64,000 bases of DNA from Takakia lepidozioides (lineage: Eukaryota > Streptophyta > Takakiopsida > Takakiales > Takakiaceae), in NCBI GenBank assembly GCA_030704615.1, contig CM060734.1:20088001-20152000 (forward strand), in the 5' to 3' direction. Below the pieces are notes generated by a model. The model was not told the DNA's origin and did not search any database. It saw nothing but the letters and a program-made list of their open reading frames with translations. Made by a program: the position numbers and the translations under genes. Below, one piece after another: positions 1 through 10,220 of this stretch; the first letter of the stretch is position 1; every line of letters starts with the position of its first letter.

Positions 1-187
1 ACTTAAAAAGTTGCCCATCACGGTAGCGTGAACAAACTTAGAGCAAGCGGGAGGGAGAGAGAGAGAGAGGGCTGGGACTTAGAGCGAGCGAGCGGGAGTG
101 AGGGCAAACATGCATGGGAGGCCCGCACTTAGAGCAACCTTCGCATCTGAAGCAATCAACCCTAGAAACGCTAGGGTATGTGTGGGA

Positions 188-1155
188 GAAAGTGCTTTTG
201 CCAAAGTTCATGGCACATCCTTCTACGAGTGGATGGAGGATGCGGCTGGCCAACATTATGGAAAAGTGTTCCATGGATCAATGACGGCGCTTTCTCTCAC
301 ATCGATGCAGGATATTCTGAACACATACAATGGGTTCAAGGGACTTGGAAGCATTGTAGACGTTGGAGGAGGTGTGGGAGCGTGCATGGAAATGTTGGTG
401 AAAAAGTATCCGAGCATTCAAGCCATCAACTTTGACCAACCCCATGTTGTGGAGCTGGCTCCTCACTTACCTGGTATCTCCGTCGCATACGTGTATTCCC
501 TTGGTTTTTCAAGTTCACTGATTTGAAAATGTGAAATGTGCTCAATTTGTTGTCTTCCTCCTCGGAGGGTTCTTAGTTCTGTTGACTAAATCTCTTCCTT
601 TCCCATGCGAGGCAAAAAATAAAATAAAAATGTGCTCAATCAGTAAATGCTGCGGTAAGGATCCCCTGGATTCAGCGACCACCAGTTGTGCTTTGCAACA
701 TGAGTAGGAAGACTGCGGACCTCTTTGGTGTCCAACAATTCTGTACCATGTTCTGTAGTCAGGCTGGGCCTTCTTCTGGTGTTGCAGTTAGGGGGTGTTC
801 GAACTTCGAACAAAGGACAATCCATGACACAACGTGTATACATATAGTCGTAAGTGGAATCAGATGTACCGGTTCTGTTGAATTGACACTGAGAAGGTTA
901 CTTGCGAAAAGAACTTCGGGTATTCAGAGCAGGATTACCATTGGAATAGTTATGAAGAGGCGGAGAGAGAAGCTGAGCTTGGACCACAATCATAACTTGA
1001 TTCTACGAGTGTGACCAAAAAGCTCCTCATATTGTTCAATTTACGTAGTGCATTCTGGGGTAACCATGGGTGCGTTGTAATGGGTGCGGGAGTGAAGCTA
1101 GTCGGTGGAAACATGTTCGAGAGCATGCCCTCTGCAGATGCTACCTTCCTGAAGG
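188..1155 (+). pseudogene. COMT-type O-methyltransferase fragment
   Basis: The family transfers methyl from S-adenosylmethionine to phenolic hydroxyls (lignin and phenylpropanoid pathway, cytosol). An exon up to 473 reads AFAKVHGTSFYEWM, then GQHYGKVFHGSM and the SAM-binding glycine loop IVDVGGGVGA, then FDQPHVV and APHLP, ending at a GT donor at 474. A second exon at about 1092-1155 gives VKLVGGNMFESMPSADATFLK, the usual next block, with a donor at 1156. The next expected exon, with the catalytic histidine (HDW motif), is not found. The N-terminal dimerisation domain is also absent, and the sequence before residue AFAK does not fit the family. Joining the exons loses one glycine (HLP-V instead of HLPGV). 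I read it as a truncated gene copy. Family assignment is firm; substrate is unknown. Confidence 0.75.
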
Positions 1156-1574
1156 TTTGTTTCGCCCTTTACTCTTGGGAATTTTTATAATTAGTGCATC
1201 GAATCCATCACAATCGTTCCCGAAGTAAGAGTAGAGTACTTATCTACATTCCAAGATCTTTGGAATCATTCCAGCTTCAACTATACTGCCATGCACATCT
1301 TTTTGCTTGTATAAGTCATCATACATTTGTGTTGACCTCCCAAGCTTAGCTGCTGCAGGCAACCTCTGAACCTCTAACTTGAGATCCTTTCCCAGCTTGT
1401 AACGTACATGATATTAAATCAAATAGAAGTCAACTGAAATTTGCGAGCTCTTGAAGCAAGTGACGTGACAGGGCTTAGGTTTCGGCTGGGAGCTCGCCGT
1501 TCTTGGGAGAGTCAGCTTCGTATTAGCAGGTCGTGTTTCAATCTCTACCCGCTCGGCTCTGATTTTACAGTACG

Positions 1575-1718
1575 GAGCAGAGCTGGCATGAGTTTCTTGA
1601 AGATCCTTCACGATGGTGGGACAACCGCAATCGCAATGTACGATGTGAAGAAGTTTGTCCATCTTGCAAATGTGGGTTGTTGGCTCCTGTTAGTACCATG
1701 ATTTGGTATTCTTCCTGA
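1575..1718 (+). pseudogene. OSB-like PDF-motif copy 1
   Basis: The frame from 1575 reads EQSWHEFLEDPSRWWDNRNRN and then a Cys-containing tail CEEVCPSCKCG before a stop at 1716. The WxxFxxDPSxWWDNR core matches the PDF motif of plant OSB proteins, which bind single-stranded DNA in mitochondria or plastids. In OSB proteins the motif continues with PDFKHK-type residues, and these are missing here. No OB fold lies upstream. It is one exon-sized remnant in a tandem array. Confidence 0.55.
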
Positions 1719-1999
1719 TGTTTACAAGGTTCTTGGGAGAGTTAGCTTGGTCTTAGCAGGCCGTGTTTCAATCTCTGCCCACTCAGCTGCACCGTGGTGG
1801 TTCTCACTGACCAATCCGACATTACCTAACTACAGACACAAGCAGCACACACAAGAGGTCCTCTTGGGTTCATGGTCAGCCAAACCCTCCATGGGTCATG
1901 ACACAAGGTCGAGGACAATGTGGTGAGGGCACCTTCTTCTTCGACCTATTTCAGCCTGTTTTTCCCTCTCATCAGACTCTGCCCTTCATTTGCAGCACG

Positions 2000-2161
2000 G
2001 AGCAGAGCTGGCATGAGATTTTTAAAGATCCTTCACGATGGTGCGACAACCGCAATGGCAAGGTGTGGTTTTTCCTTAATGTACGATGTGAAGAAGTTTG
2101 TCCATCCTGCAAATGTGGACTGTTGGCTCCTGTTAGTACCATGATTTGGTATTCTTCCTGA
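2000..2161 (+). pseudogene. OSB-like PDF-motif copy 2
   Basis: The frame from 2000 reads EQSWHEIFKDPSRWCDNRNGK and then the same Cys tail as copy 1, ending at the same kind of stop. The second tryptophan of the WW pair has become Cys. A short stretch (WFFLN) is inserted relative to copy 1. The copy lies in the next tandem unit and is clearly a duplicate of copy 1. Without the OB fold it is unlikely to be functional. Confidence 0.5.
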
Positions 2162-2688
2162 TGTTTCAAGGTTCTTGGGAGAGTCAGCTTGGTCTTAGCA
2201 GGCCGTGTTTCAATCTCTGCCTGCTCATCTGCACCATGCTGGTTCTCACAGACCAATCCGACATTACCTGACTACAAGACACAAGCAGTACACACAAGAG
2301 GTCCTTTTGGGTTGATGGTCGGTCAAATCCTCTATGGGTTCTTCTTCGACCTATTTCAGCCTGTTTTGCCCTCTCATCAGACTCGGCCCTGAGATGCATA
2401 TTGAATTATGTAAGTTAGCTCGTTGCTCATTGATAAGTAGGGTTGGGGGTGTTTGCTGGAATGATTGTTGTATGCATGATTTTGTGTAGAGGCATAGATA
2501 GCTGAAGGAGCAGGGATAGAGTGTGCTAATAAAGGCACCTTCTTCAACACATTTCACCCTGTTTTTCCCTCTTATCAAAAGCGGCCCTAAATTTCAATGT
2601 CTGCAAGTTAGCTGGTTGAGTGAATCTAGTTTGGAGTGACTTTGACATGATATTGCCAATGGGACAACAGGAAAGTATCGAAAAACAG

Positions 2689-2765
2689 TTAACGGAGATG
2701 AGGGGAAGCTGTGGAATGAATACTTTTCTGACCCCAGTCAATGGTGGGACAAACGAGGCAAAAAG
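2689..2765 (+). pseudogene. OSB-like PDF-motif copy 3 (exon-like)
   Basis: An exon-like piece preceded by AAACAG and followed by a GTAAAT donor reads GDEGKLWNEYFSDPSQWWDKR then GKK. This is the best-kept copy of the motif, with both tryptophans and DPSQWWD intact. Splice-site context at both ends suggests it descends from an internal exon of an OSB-type gene. No neighbouring exon was recognised. Confidence 0.6.
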
Positions 2766-3135
2766 GTAAATGTCTGTTGGATTACAGAGAGTAGCAGATG
2801 CAATTGAGAATAAGAACTAGTGTGATAAGTTGAGTTGGGTGTTTGCTGGAACAAATGTAGGCTGTCATTGTCAGCTGCTAACAGCAATGCAAGGATATAT
2901 GCATGATCTGTGCAGAGGCATGGATAGCTGAAGGAGCAAGGATAGAGTGTGGGTCCAGATCATCCAAGAGAGCCGGATTTCAAGCTCCAGATTACCGATG
3001 ATTCCCTGTGGAAGGATAGCTACAAGAAACCTGCATGGGTAGATGGTCATGGGTAGATGGTAGATAGTTTGGAGTGACTTTGACATGATACTGCCAAAGT
3101 GACAATAGGAAAGTATCCATAAACAAAAAAAACAG

Positions 3136-3203
3136 AGATGAGGAGAAGTTGTGGAATGAACTTTTCTGACCCCAGTCAATGGTGGGACAACAGAGGCAAA
3201 AAG
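3136..3203 (+). pseudogene. OSB-like PDF-motif copy 4, frameshifted
   Basis: A duplicate of copy 3 with the same DPSQWWDNRGKK coding string and a GTGAAT donor. Two bases are missing after LWNE (GAACTTTTCT against GAATACTTTTCT in copy 3), so the reading frame breaks inside the motif. It shows that at least one unit of the array is dead. Confidence 0.6.
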
Positions 3204-3486
3204 GTGAATGCCTGTTAGATTATAGAGAGTAGCAGACGCAATTCAGCATAGGCACTAGGGCAAACTCTCCTTCCCCGTAAGGGTGTGTTTTGGTATCTGA
3301 GCGAATAAATATTTTATCTAAGAATATAATTTCAAAATTCGTTATTTAATAATGTGCCACTGTCCCCTGTTGGTCAAAAGTAATAATAATACTAATAATA
3401 ACAATAAATTAAATCCCCAACCCCCCTCCCCACAGCGACGCGTGTCAATTGATATGAGGAACCATGTGTCAAAATCGCGATGCGAC

Positions 3487-3657
3487 ACGTGCTGACGTCT
3501 GATTCCCTCCTTTGCAGTCGGGATGACGTCGCAGTCTTACGTGGCGTGTTCTGTAGAGAGCACGTGTCTCTCTTACACAGCGGCTGACATGGACCCGTTC
3601 AGTCATTCAGTAAAGCCAGCGTGTATGACTACCCCCACAGCTGCTCAGGCGCCACGT
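3487..3657. promoter_or_regulatory. Cluster of six ACGT-core (bZIP-type) sites
   Basis: ACGT cores lie at 3487, 3495, 3526, 3539, 3562 and 3654, in contexts GACACGTGCT, TGACGTCT, TGACGTCG, TTACGTGG, GCACGTGTC and GCCACGTCA. These are G-box, C-box and ABRE-like forms recognised by plant bZIP factors (known for the family; binding here is inference). No gene starts just downstream, but the cluster lies beside a CACTA-like transposon end and may be its subterminal or promoter DNA. Confidence 0.45.
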
Positions 3658-3702
3658 CATAGCCAGGCTGGCGAGTCATATCTGCCATGCCACAACTGAC
3701 TA

Positions 3703-3800
3703 GGGTTTTACGACTGTAGAGTCATGAAGTCGTAAATGGCTTTTATAACTGCATTTGCAGTCATAACACAGGGTCGTAAAAGCCGCAATCTGTTGTAGTG
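3703..3800. mobile_element. CACTA-like transposon terminus with subterminal repeats
   Basis: Read on the minus strand the segment starts CACTACAACAGATTGCGG at 3800, which is the CACTACAA-type end of plant CACTA (En/Spm) elements. Just inside are repeated TTTTACGAC / GTCGTAAA motifs in both orientations, and an imperfect inverted pair around GGCTTTTA...TAAAAGCC, as expected of subterminal repeats. The partner terminus was not found to the left within the window, and the 3-bp target duplication could not be checked. It may be a solo end. Confidence 0.5.
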
Positions 3801-5190
3801 ATGGTGGGCTTGTAAAATGGGAAACTTGAATTTCTGTGATCCAGACTGAGACGTTATCAATAAAGTTAGTATCCAACGTAGCAGAGGCTCTTGAGGTTTG
3901 GGTTATGCTATTGGTTTTTCCCCCAAACGATAGGGAGGTAGCCGATGTAAGCGATGGAGAGGCCTGGGAGGGAGACAAAGAGACCGTTGGGGGCTCACTC
4001 TCACCGCAAACCACGGAGCTCCTACATCGCGATCCTTGTTTTTTGTTTCAAATATTCTTCAAAAGTTTAGGTTATGACTAAAAAAATGAATACTAAAAAT
4101 AACTAAAAAATGATTAAAATATGAAGATAAAACTATTAAATCTTTTATTGCTATGTGCAACTCGTTCTTCCACTTAAGTCTAGAAGTGGTCTGGCATCCT
4201 TCTATCTTTAGAGTACGGACCAAGACCAAGACCAACTCAAAATTCAATGATCCTATTAGACGAGTGGTCATATTGGCTTTACACTAGGGATCCAGACCAA
4301 CATAGTTAGCAGTGACATGGCGTCTGAATGTGGCGTTGATTATGTAGGGAGTTTGTTGGTGTAGGGAGCCAATGTGGTTTAGAGGAGGTATGGAGGAGGG
4401 CTTAGCAAGCTGGATGTGCATGCTCGACATCCGCTGTCTCACGAGATCTCGGCGGCAGGTCACCATGGACATTGGTAACCCCTTGTTGCCTGCACTGTCT
4501 GTCTCACTATTTCCATTCAGCCTTTTTTTGGGGCTATTATGGTGGGTGGAGGTTTCATTTTGTGACGTTTTTTACATTTGCACACGTCTAGGATCATGAT
4601 CGTATTTTCATCAGGTTCCGCGTCCTTTTGATTTGGCACTGACTGGATGCATTCCTGATGTGTGGACCTTGTCGTGTTAAGTCTTAGATGTCTCCTGGGT
4701 TGTATCAGTCAAGGAGGTTTTAACAGCGAAGTGGTCATGTTGGTAGGTACAATTGGTCACGTCGCACATGGGAACTCTACAGTGGTCAAGGCAATCTTTA
4801 GTGTTTAGGTACAGCTCCTGGGTGGCCCATCTCTTTTGGCATTGTCTGTGGGTACCTGATAGACATGGTGAGCCGTGCATCATAAAATAGCTCAAGGGTA
4901 CTTAGGCCACCAGATTTGTTTTGTTGGTTTTTGCTTACTCTGAGTATGAACTTCTCAATGACTTTCAATATATGGGAGTAGCCCCAGTCCCTCTATTGAA
5001 TTGGGCATTGTCTGCTTCTTGCAGAGCATGGAGTTTTCTGGGCAATATCAAATTGTGGTTGATATGTGTCTCTTATTGCTTTGCCCGTTTTGGTTGCAGC
5101 AGAACGCAATTGCTGATGGGGCTCCTGTGGTCCCGGTTTTGTGCAGCTCATCTACAATGTGGATGTTGTGTGTGAAAATATGGTAAATAC
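3801..5190. other. No recognisable gene
   Basis: AT-rich DNA (around 4060-4140) followed by mixed sequence. Open frames are short and show no family resemblance or splice structure. The last bases (AATAC, 5186-5190) flank the Copia LTR and would be its 5-bp target duplication, but the partner is lost. Confidence 0.4.
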
Positions 5191-5497
5191 TGTTAGAATT
5201 GAGCAAGAACATGAACAAGAACTAAAGTCTTAGACTAAAGCTAAAACTAATGCTCTCCTCCCAACCATAGAAGCCACCATCATACTCTTACACTAAGACT
5301 AGTGGCTTCACCCCCGAGCTTGTACAAGAAGGTCTCTAGAAAGTCCTACTTGGTCACTTCCACTTCCACTATGGTGACCATCCACCTTCTAGCCATTCAC
5401 CTTCCAAAGGTGAGTTAAACAAGATAGTCTCTTAGACTTCTAAACCTTTGGCCTTCAAGACTCTTAGTCTTCTAGATATGTTTAATTACTTCCAACA
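5191..5497 (-). repeat. 3' LTR of the Copia element
   Basis: On the minus strand the repeat begins TGTTGGAAGT and ends TTCTAACA, giving the TG...CA ends (TGTT/AACA) of LTRs. A purine-rich stretch (GAGTAGGAG) lies directly upstream and is a plausible polypurine tract. It is placed just after the RNase H stop codon. No second copy is present near the gag end. Confidence 0.75.
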
Positions 5498-5518
5498 CTC
5501 CTACTCAATTAAACCATA

Positions 5519-5821
5519 TCATTGAGCTACTTCGTTTGTCTTTGGAGAAGAGACACCAAGTAAGGCTGAACACTTCATGTGTTTTGTTTGTGGTAGACTC
5601 TTTGTCAAAACATCCGCAACCATATCTCCTGTAGCACAATAGATCATCTTGATCTCTCCCTTGCATACAACTTCCCGTATGTAGTGATGTTGCACTTCAA
5701 TGTGCTTCGTCCTTGAATGATACTTCGGATTCTGACTTAGTGCAATCGCACTTTGATTGTCACAATAGAGAGTCGTAGGTAGTGATTGGAGATGATCCAA
5801 ATCTCCAAGCAACTTCCGTAA
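5519..5821 (-). pseudogene. Copia RNase H, C-terminal part
   Basis: Residues WLRKLLGDLDHLQSL, YCDNQSAIALSQNPKYHSRT, HIEVQHHYIRE and DVLTKSLP are the standard Copia RNase H C-terminal blocks, including the catalytic D of CDN. It continues directly the N-terminal part ending ANEAIW at 10273 once the inserted element is removed. The frame is open to its stop at 5519. Confidence 0.9.
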
Positions 5822-5830
5822 CCAAATAGC

Positions 5831-5873
5831 AGGGGATGCTAGAGTGTGAGCCTAGCCATGTGAGCCCAGGAGC
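5831..5873 (+). repeat. MULE left terminal inverted repeat
   Basis: The 43-bp end starts AGGGGATGCTAG and contains GTGAGCCTAGCC. The GTGAGCC motif is repeated twice more just inside, to about 5910. It pairs with 10221-10263. Confidence 0.8.
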
Positions 5874-6480
5874 CTGTGAGCCCAGGAGCCTAGCGTGAGC
5901 CTAGGACACGTGGCATGATTTTGGGAAAGATGCGGCGTCTATTTCCGTGGAAGATGATCCATTACTGCAGAAACACGTCTTCATCCATATTAACCCTGCA
6001 ACCCAAAACAGAAACCCTAACCCTTGTCAGCCTTAGGGACCCACCTCAACCCCGACAGTGAACCTCGTCGTCCCGCCCCTGCGCATGATACTGCGCACTG
6101 ACATCATCCATGGGACCATCCATGCATGCAACATTCATCCACAGTGTACATCCAATTGGGGTTTATTCATCCAAAAACATTCATCCTCCATCCATCCAAC
6201 CAAATATTGGTGTGATGGCATATGTCGAATGACTGTCTACTGGACTATGCACATATTCATCTCTGTTGAAATTTTTTTATTGAATGCACACGGTTGAATT
6301 GGAGAGCAATGTTTAGAAGGAAAACACTTTCAAATTCGTAGGACGCGGGGGAGAGAATGTTTCAATTCAGGGATGTGAATTTCATTGTAGTCCGTGCTCA
6401 TTACAACGGATGGTGGGAAGAGAAATGGTGGTACAACGGAAAACGGAGAGTGTGTCCCCTCATGTTCCATAAATATGCCC

Positions 6481-7459
6481 TCAAGTACATCCGTAGGTGG
6501 TGTCAACACTGCTACTGCTACCATCTGAATCTGCTGAACTGCTAGAAGTACTGCTACAACCTGAAACTGCTGCACTATCATCTATGAAGACCTTTGCGCG
6601 GAGGTGCCTGAGCGTCTTCCTGGAACTCCAATGCAAGGGTAGGGGAGAAAGCATAGCTGCTTGCACACGAGCAATGCCTTCCGCGTAATCGGGAAGGACA
6701 TAATTAGGAGGTGGGCTCCAGCACAAGTCCCTCAAGTATATGGAAGACAGGGGCCACGAGAGTACGTTCACATTCTTGCAATCAGAAATGCACCATTTGG
6801 GTAACAATCAGACAACAGAAGGGGACGCGACAGAGCATATATACAGGGATCAAATAGACAGAAAATGAACTTACTCACATGAAAAGTCATTGTCCAGGTC
6901 CTTGTCGTCTTCGTCGAGCATATCAATTTGCGCAGTGACATCCTTGACATTGGAGGTAGACGCGCCCCCGTGCAACTCGGCAAGGAGGCCAATGAAAATA
7001 TCTGCATCTCCTTCCATACCAAACAAGTGCCTGCCACCTGCCTTGCAAGCATGGTAAAAAGCGCCTGCAAGAGACAGATTGAAAGAATTAGAGTTTTAGA
7101 ATATTGAGTAAAGAAGGTGCAGAAGAAAAAAAATCGATGACAAAGGCAAGAAGAGAAACCTGTGCCGAGAGTGAGATCTATGATGCGGGCCCCTGGCCGA
7201 GAACAACTCTCAATGATCGTTTGAATAAAAACCGGGCTTTTTTCACGGGCCCCTCTCCAAGGAGTTCCATTTGGCTTTCGCAAACATACGTTGGAGTCGA
7301 CATAGTTGTAGTGCATGTCGTCGACGACAGGATCGAACCTCTCGTGAAACATCCTCCCCCATGAAGCTCGAACTCCACCACTGTGGTGGGAGTCAATAGT
7401 GGATGTACCCTCACGAGACACACGGCCTCAAATAGACGGGTCTGCGATGAAGAGGACAA
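6481..7459 (-). pseudogene. DNA N4/N6-methylase-like gene piece carried by the MULE
   Basis: A minus-strand exon (about 7459-7160) reads FHERFDPVVDDMHYNYVDSN, then KPNGTPWRGAREKSPVFI and GARIIDLTLGTG. A 95-bp intron (7159-7065, GTTTCT...TTGCAG) follows, and the frame resumes in phase with AFYHACKAGGRHLFGMEGDAD. The block KP..WRG..EKSP, DLTLGTG, AC..GGRH..G.EGD fits the C-terminal SAM-binding motifs (X and I) of beta-type DNA methylases. The catalytic DPPY/DPPW motif that should lie upstream is not seen. A Ser-rich segment (6807-6481) looks like a further exon, but its phase does not join cleanly. No full-length start. Most likely a host gene fragment captured with its intron, as in Pack-MULEs; activity is unlikely. 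Confidence 0.5.
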
Positions 7460-7840
7460 TAATTAGTGAGGAATGTTTCATAGCACATCTGGGTGGGAGT
7501 GCAGACCCATTCTGGATGGAACTGGTTCAGAGTCATTGCTCATGCACCGCCATAACTGAGTGCGCTGAAGCACTCAATTCAGGCAGTGCGAACAACATGA
7601 CTTCATAACAGTCAGTACAGTGGAACTTCAACAGAGAAGGCATAAAAACAAAGTATTTCCTTCTGCCCTGGGCAATCCCCCTTCGTCAGATATAGGCTGT
7701 TGACACAGTTCTAGGTCTTGATAATCCGCATCCCCGAGGCTTTCAAGTAGCTTGCCAGCTCCCGGCGACATTTCATCGTGACAGATTGTATGATACCCAA
7801 TTTATTTATTTATTTATTTTTGGTTCCCTCCCCCCCCCGG

Positions 7841-8050
7841 GAGAACTAAGTGCATCAACGCACTCAATTTCTTCATGATCATGATTTCAGGATGATCATC
7901 GACGAGAGGTGCGGGTCCGGATTTTCACCCCGGGTACCCGACGGGTTTTGGGGGAACCCCCCCCTCTCCCCCCCCCCCCCTTCCCGAGAACTGAGTGCGT
8001 CAACACACTCAATTTTTTCATGATCATGATTTAAGGATGATCATTGACGA
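7841..8050. repeat. Two 65-bp direct repeats, 145 bp apart
   Basis: Units at 7841-7905 and 7986-8050 share GAGAACT.AGTGC.TCAAC, CACTCAATTT, TTCATGATCATGATTT and GGATGATCAT.GACGA. Each holds the palindrome CATGATCATG. G/C homopolymer runs (CCCCCCCC) lie just before each unit. This is internal MULE DNA with no coding content. Confidence 0.75.
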
Positions 8051-8859
8051 ACTGGAGATTGGCAAGTTGGAGGACGTCGGCTTTCGTCTGCACCGATCTG
8101 TGGCGTCGACTCTTGGTGGCCTTGCATCGGGTGGCTTCGGGGCCTGATCACGATGCGAAGGTGGAATCGGCCAGACTACTTCAGGCTCGGGTAACAAGAA
8201 CTATGGAAGTACCTTCACATGGGTATGGACGGGTTTATACTTTGGTCACATCTGGGTCCGTTTTGCACGACAGGGCTTATCAGGTGACGGTGGGAAATTT
8301 TCGGGGTGTACCTGTCCCGACTTCGTGTGCATGCGTGAGTAAGCTCTAGGAAAGAGAGGGAAATGGGTTCCCTGCAAGCATCTTAACTACATCTTTTTGC
8401 GCATGATGTATTGTGATCCCAAAAGAGACCAAATCATTCACCAGACAACACTAGGTCCTGGTGAGGTATAGACACTTTTGCAGCGAGACATTGGCAATAT
8501 CGAGTAGTGTTGCATATGTTGCGATTTTTCGCAATGTCGGAAAGGGCTGCCTTGTTTGTAGAACATGTATACACAGTTCTTAAATCTAGACAAGCAGGCG
8601 ATGTCTCGTCATGAAAGGTAGTTTATTTTTTCATCGGGTTTGGTTAACGAGCCTCTAAAATTGAGTAGGTCAACGCACACCACTTTTGCCCCCACCCCCA
8701 ATATTGCCCCGGGCCAAGGAAAAAAAAAAAAAAAAAAAAACCATTTTTTGTTCGAGGGCCTGCCAAACATGGACAAGTGTCAGTATGAAAGCTCATTTTA
8801 TTTTTTCACGGCCTCTACAGAAGCATTGCGTAAATGAGCTTCACGATGATCATCTGTTT

Positions 8860-9832
8860 TTTTTTTCCACTTCTTCTTGAATAACAGGCACCTAAACAAG
8901 TTTCACAATGACAGCTCATCCACGTCCTCTATACAAACAAACCCTAAATAAGCATTCATGATGACCATATGATTTTTTTTTCACCTCTTCTTCAATAACA
9001 AAAACCTGAAGAAGTTTGACAATGATAGAGCTCAAGTTTTTTTTTCACCTCTTCTTCACAAACAAACCCTAATTTATTCATGATGACATCTGATTTTTAT
9101 TCACCTCTTTTTCATTAACAGAAACCTGAACAAGATTGACAATGATAGAGCTCAATTTTTTTCACCTCTTCTTCACAAACAAACCCTAAATAAGCATTCA
9201 TGATGACCATCTGGTTTTTTTTCACCTCTTTTTCAATAACAGAAACCTGAAGAAGTTTGACAATGGTAGAGCTCAAGTTTTTTTTTCACCTCTTCTTCAC
9301 AAACAATCCCTAATTTATTCCCTAAATAAGCATTCATGATGACCATCTAATATTTTTTTCACCTCTTCTTCAATAACAGAAACCTTAACAAGTTTGGGAA
9401 TGAGAGCTCAATTTTTTCACCTCTTCTTCACAAACAAACCCTAAATAAACATTCATAATGACCATCTGATTTCTTTTTTCACCTCTTCTTCAATAGCAGA
9501 AACCTGAACAAGTTTGACAATGATAGAGCTTAACTTTTTTTTCACCTCTTCTTCAATAACAGAATCCTAAACAAGTTTCACAAGGATAGCTGAATGTTTT
9601 TTTTTACCTCTTCTTCACAAAGACATCTTAAATAAGCAATCACACTGACCATGTGTTTTTTTTTCACCTCATCTTCAATAACACAAACCTGAACAAGTTC
9701 CACAATAAACCGCTCATTTTGTTACACATCTTCACAAACAAAGCCTAAATAAGCTTGAAGATGACCATCTGTTTAATTTTCACCTCATCTATATTAACAA
9801 TTGTCTGTTTCACAATGAGGGGTCATATTTTG
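8860..9832 (+). repeat. Satellite-like array of alternating ~60-bp units
   Basis: About 15 units, each starting with a T run and CACCTCTTCTTCA, alternate between two types. Type 1 continues ATAACAGAAACCTGAACAAG then TTTGACAATGATAGAGCTCA. Type 2 continues CAAACAAACCCTAAATAAGC then ATTCATGATGACCATCTG. The dimer period is about 115-125 bp. Units differ by substitutions and T-run length, and some are shortened. A stray type 1 unit sits at about 10018-10078. The array fills the right half of the MULE and has strong pyrimidine bias on the + strand in each unit head. Confidence 0.85.
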
Positions 9833-9874
9833 GGGCCTGTTCTTGCCCATCCTCATTATTTTTAACCTCTCCTT

Positions 9875-9920
9875 CAATATTTCATCCATCAATCATCCAT
9901 CCACCATGGATGAAATATTG
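9875..9920. repeat. Perfect 15-bp inverted repeat (hairpin)
   Basis: CAATATTTCATCCAT (9875-9889) is the exact reverse complement of 9906-9920, with a 16-base loop of CATCC-type repeats. It lies just after the satellite-like array inside the MULE. Confidence 0.85.
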
Positions 9921-10220
9921 GAAACGACAAATAGCTTGACAATGAGCATCCAAACTTTTCTTGCATCTTGTTCATGCAAGAATCCCTAAGTAAGATTCAT
10001 GATGACTCACCCAACCTTTTTTTTTTCACCTCTTCTTCAATAAGAAAACCTCAGTAAGTTTCACAATGACCATTCCATTCTTTCTATACCCTTTTTTTTT
10101 AAGCACTATAACTACTTCCACGACAATAGGACCCTTTCTAAACAGAGGACTCGGGTATGGGGCCTGCTTCTTCCTCCACTAAACCCTAGGCTCACGCTTA
10201 GAGGGCAAAGTGTGAGCCGA

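Larger units (their letters stand above)
1499..3204 (+). repeat. Tandem array, ~440-bp period, carrying OSB-like exons
   Basis: The block GTTCTTGGGAGAGT...TTAGCAGG..GTGTTTCAATCTCT starts near 1499, 1730 and 2170, so the last two are 440 bp apart. The block TTGGAGTGACTTTGACATGAT occurs near 2630 and 3068, 438 bp apart. A third block (TTCGACCTATTTCAGCCTGTTTT-like) occurs near 1940, 2346 and 2540. Copies differ by substitutions and small indels. Each unit carries at most one OSB-like exon. This fits local tandem duplication of a gene segment followed by decay. Confidence 0.7.

Noticed and set aside
8860-9832. CRISPR-like array
   Set aside because: Units are contiguous and diverged with no unique spacers of constant length, and the DNA is eukaryotic. 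It is a tandem satellite-like repeat.
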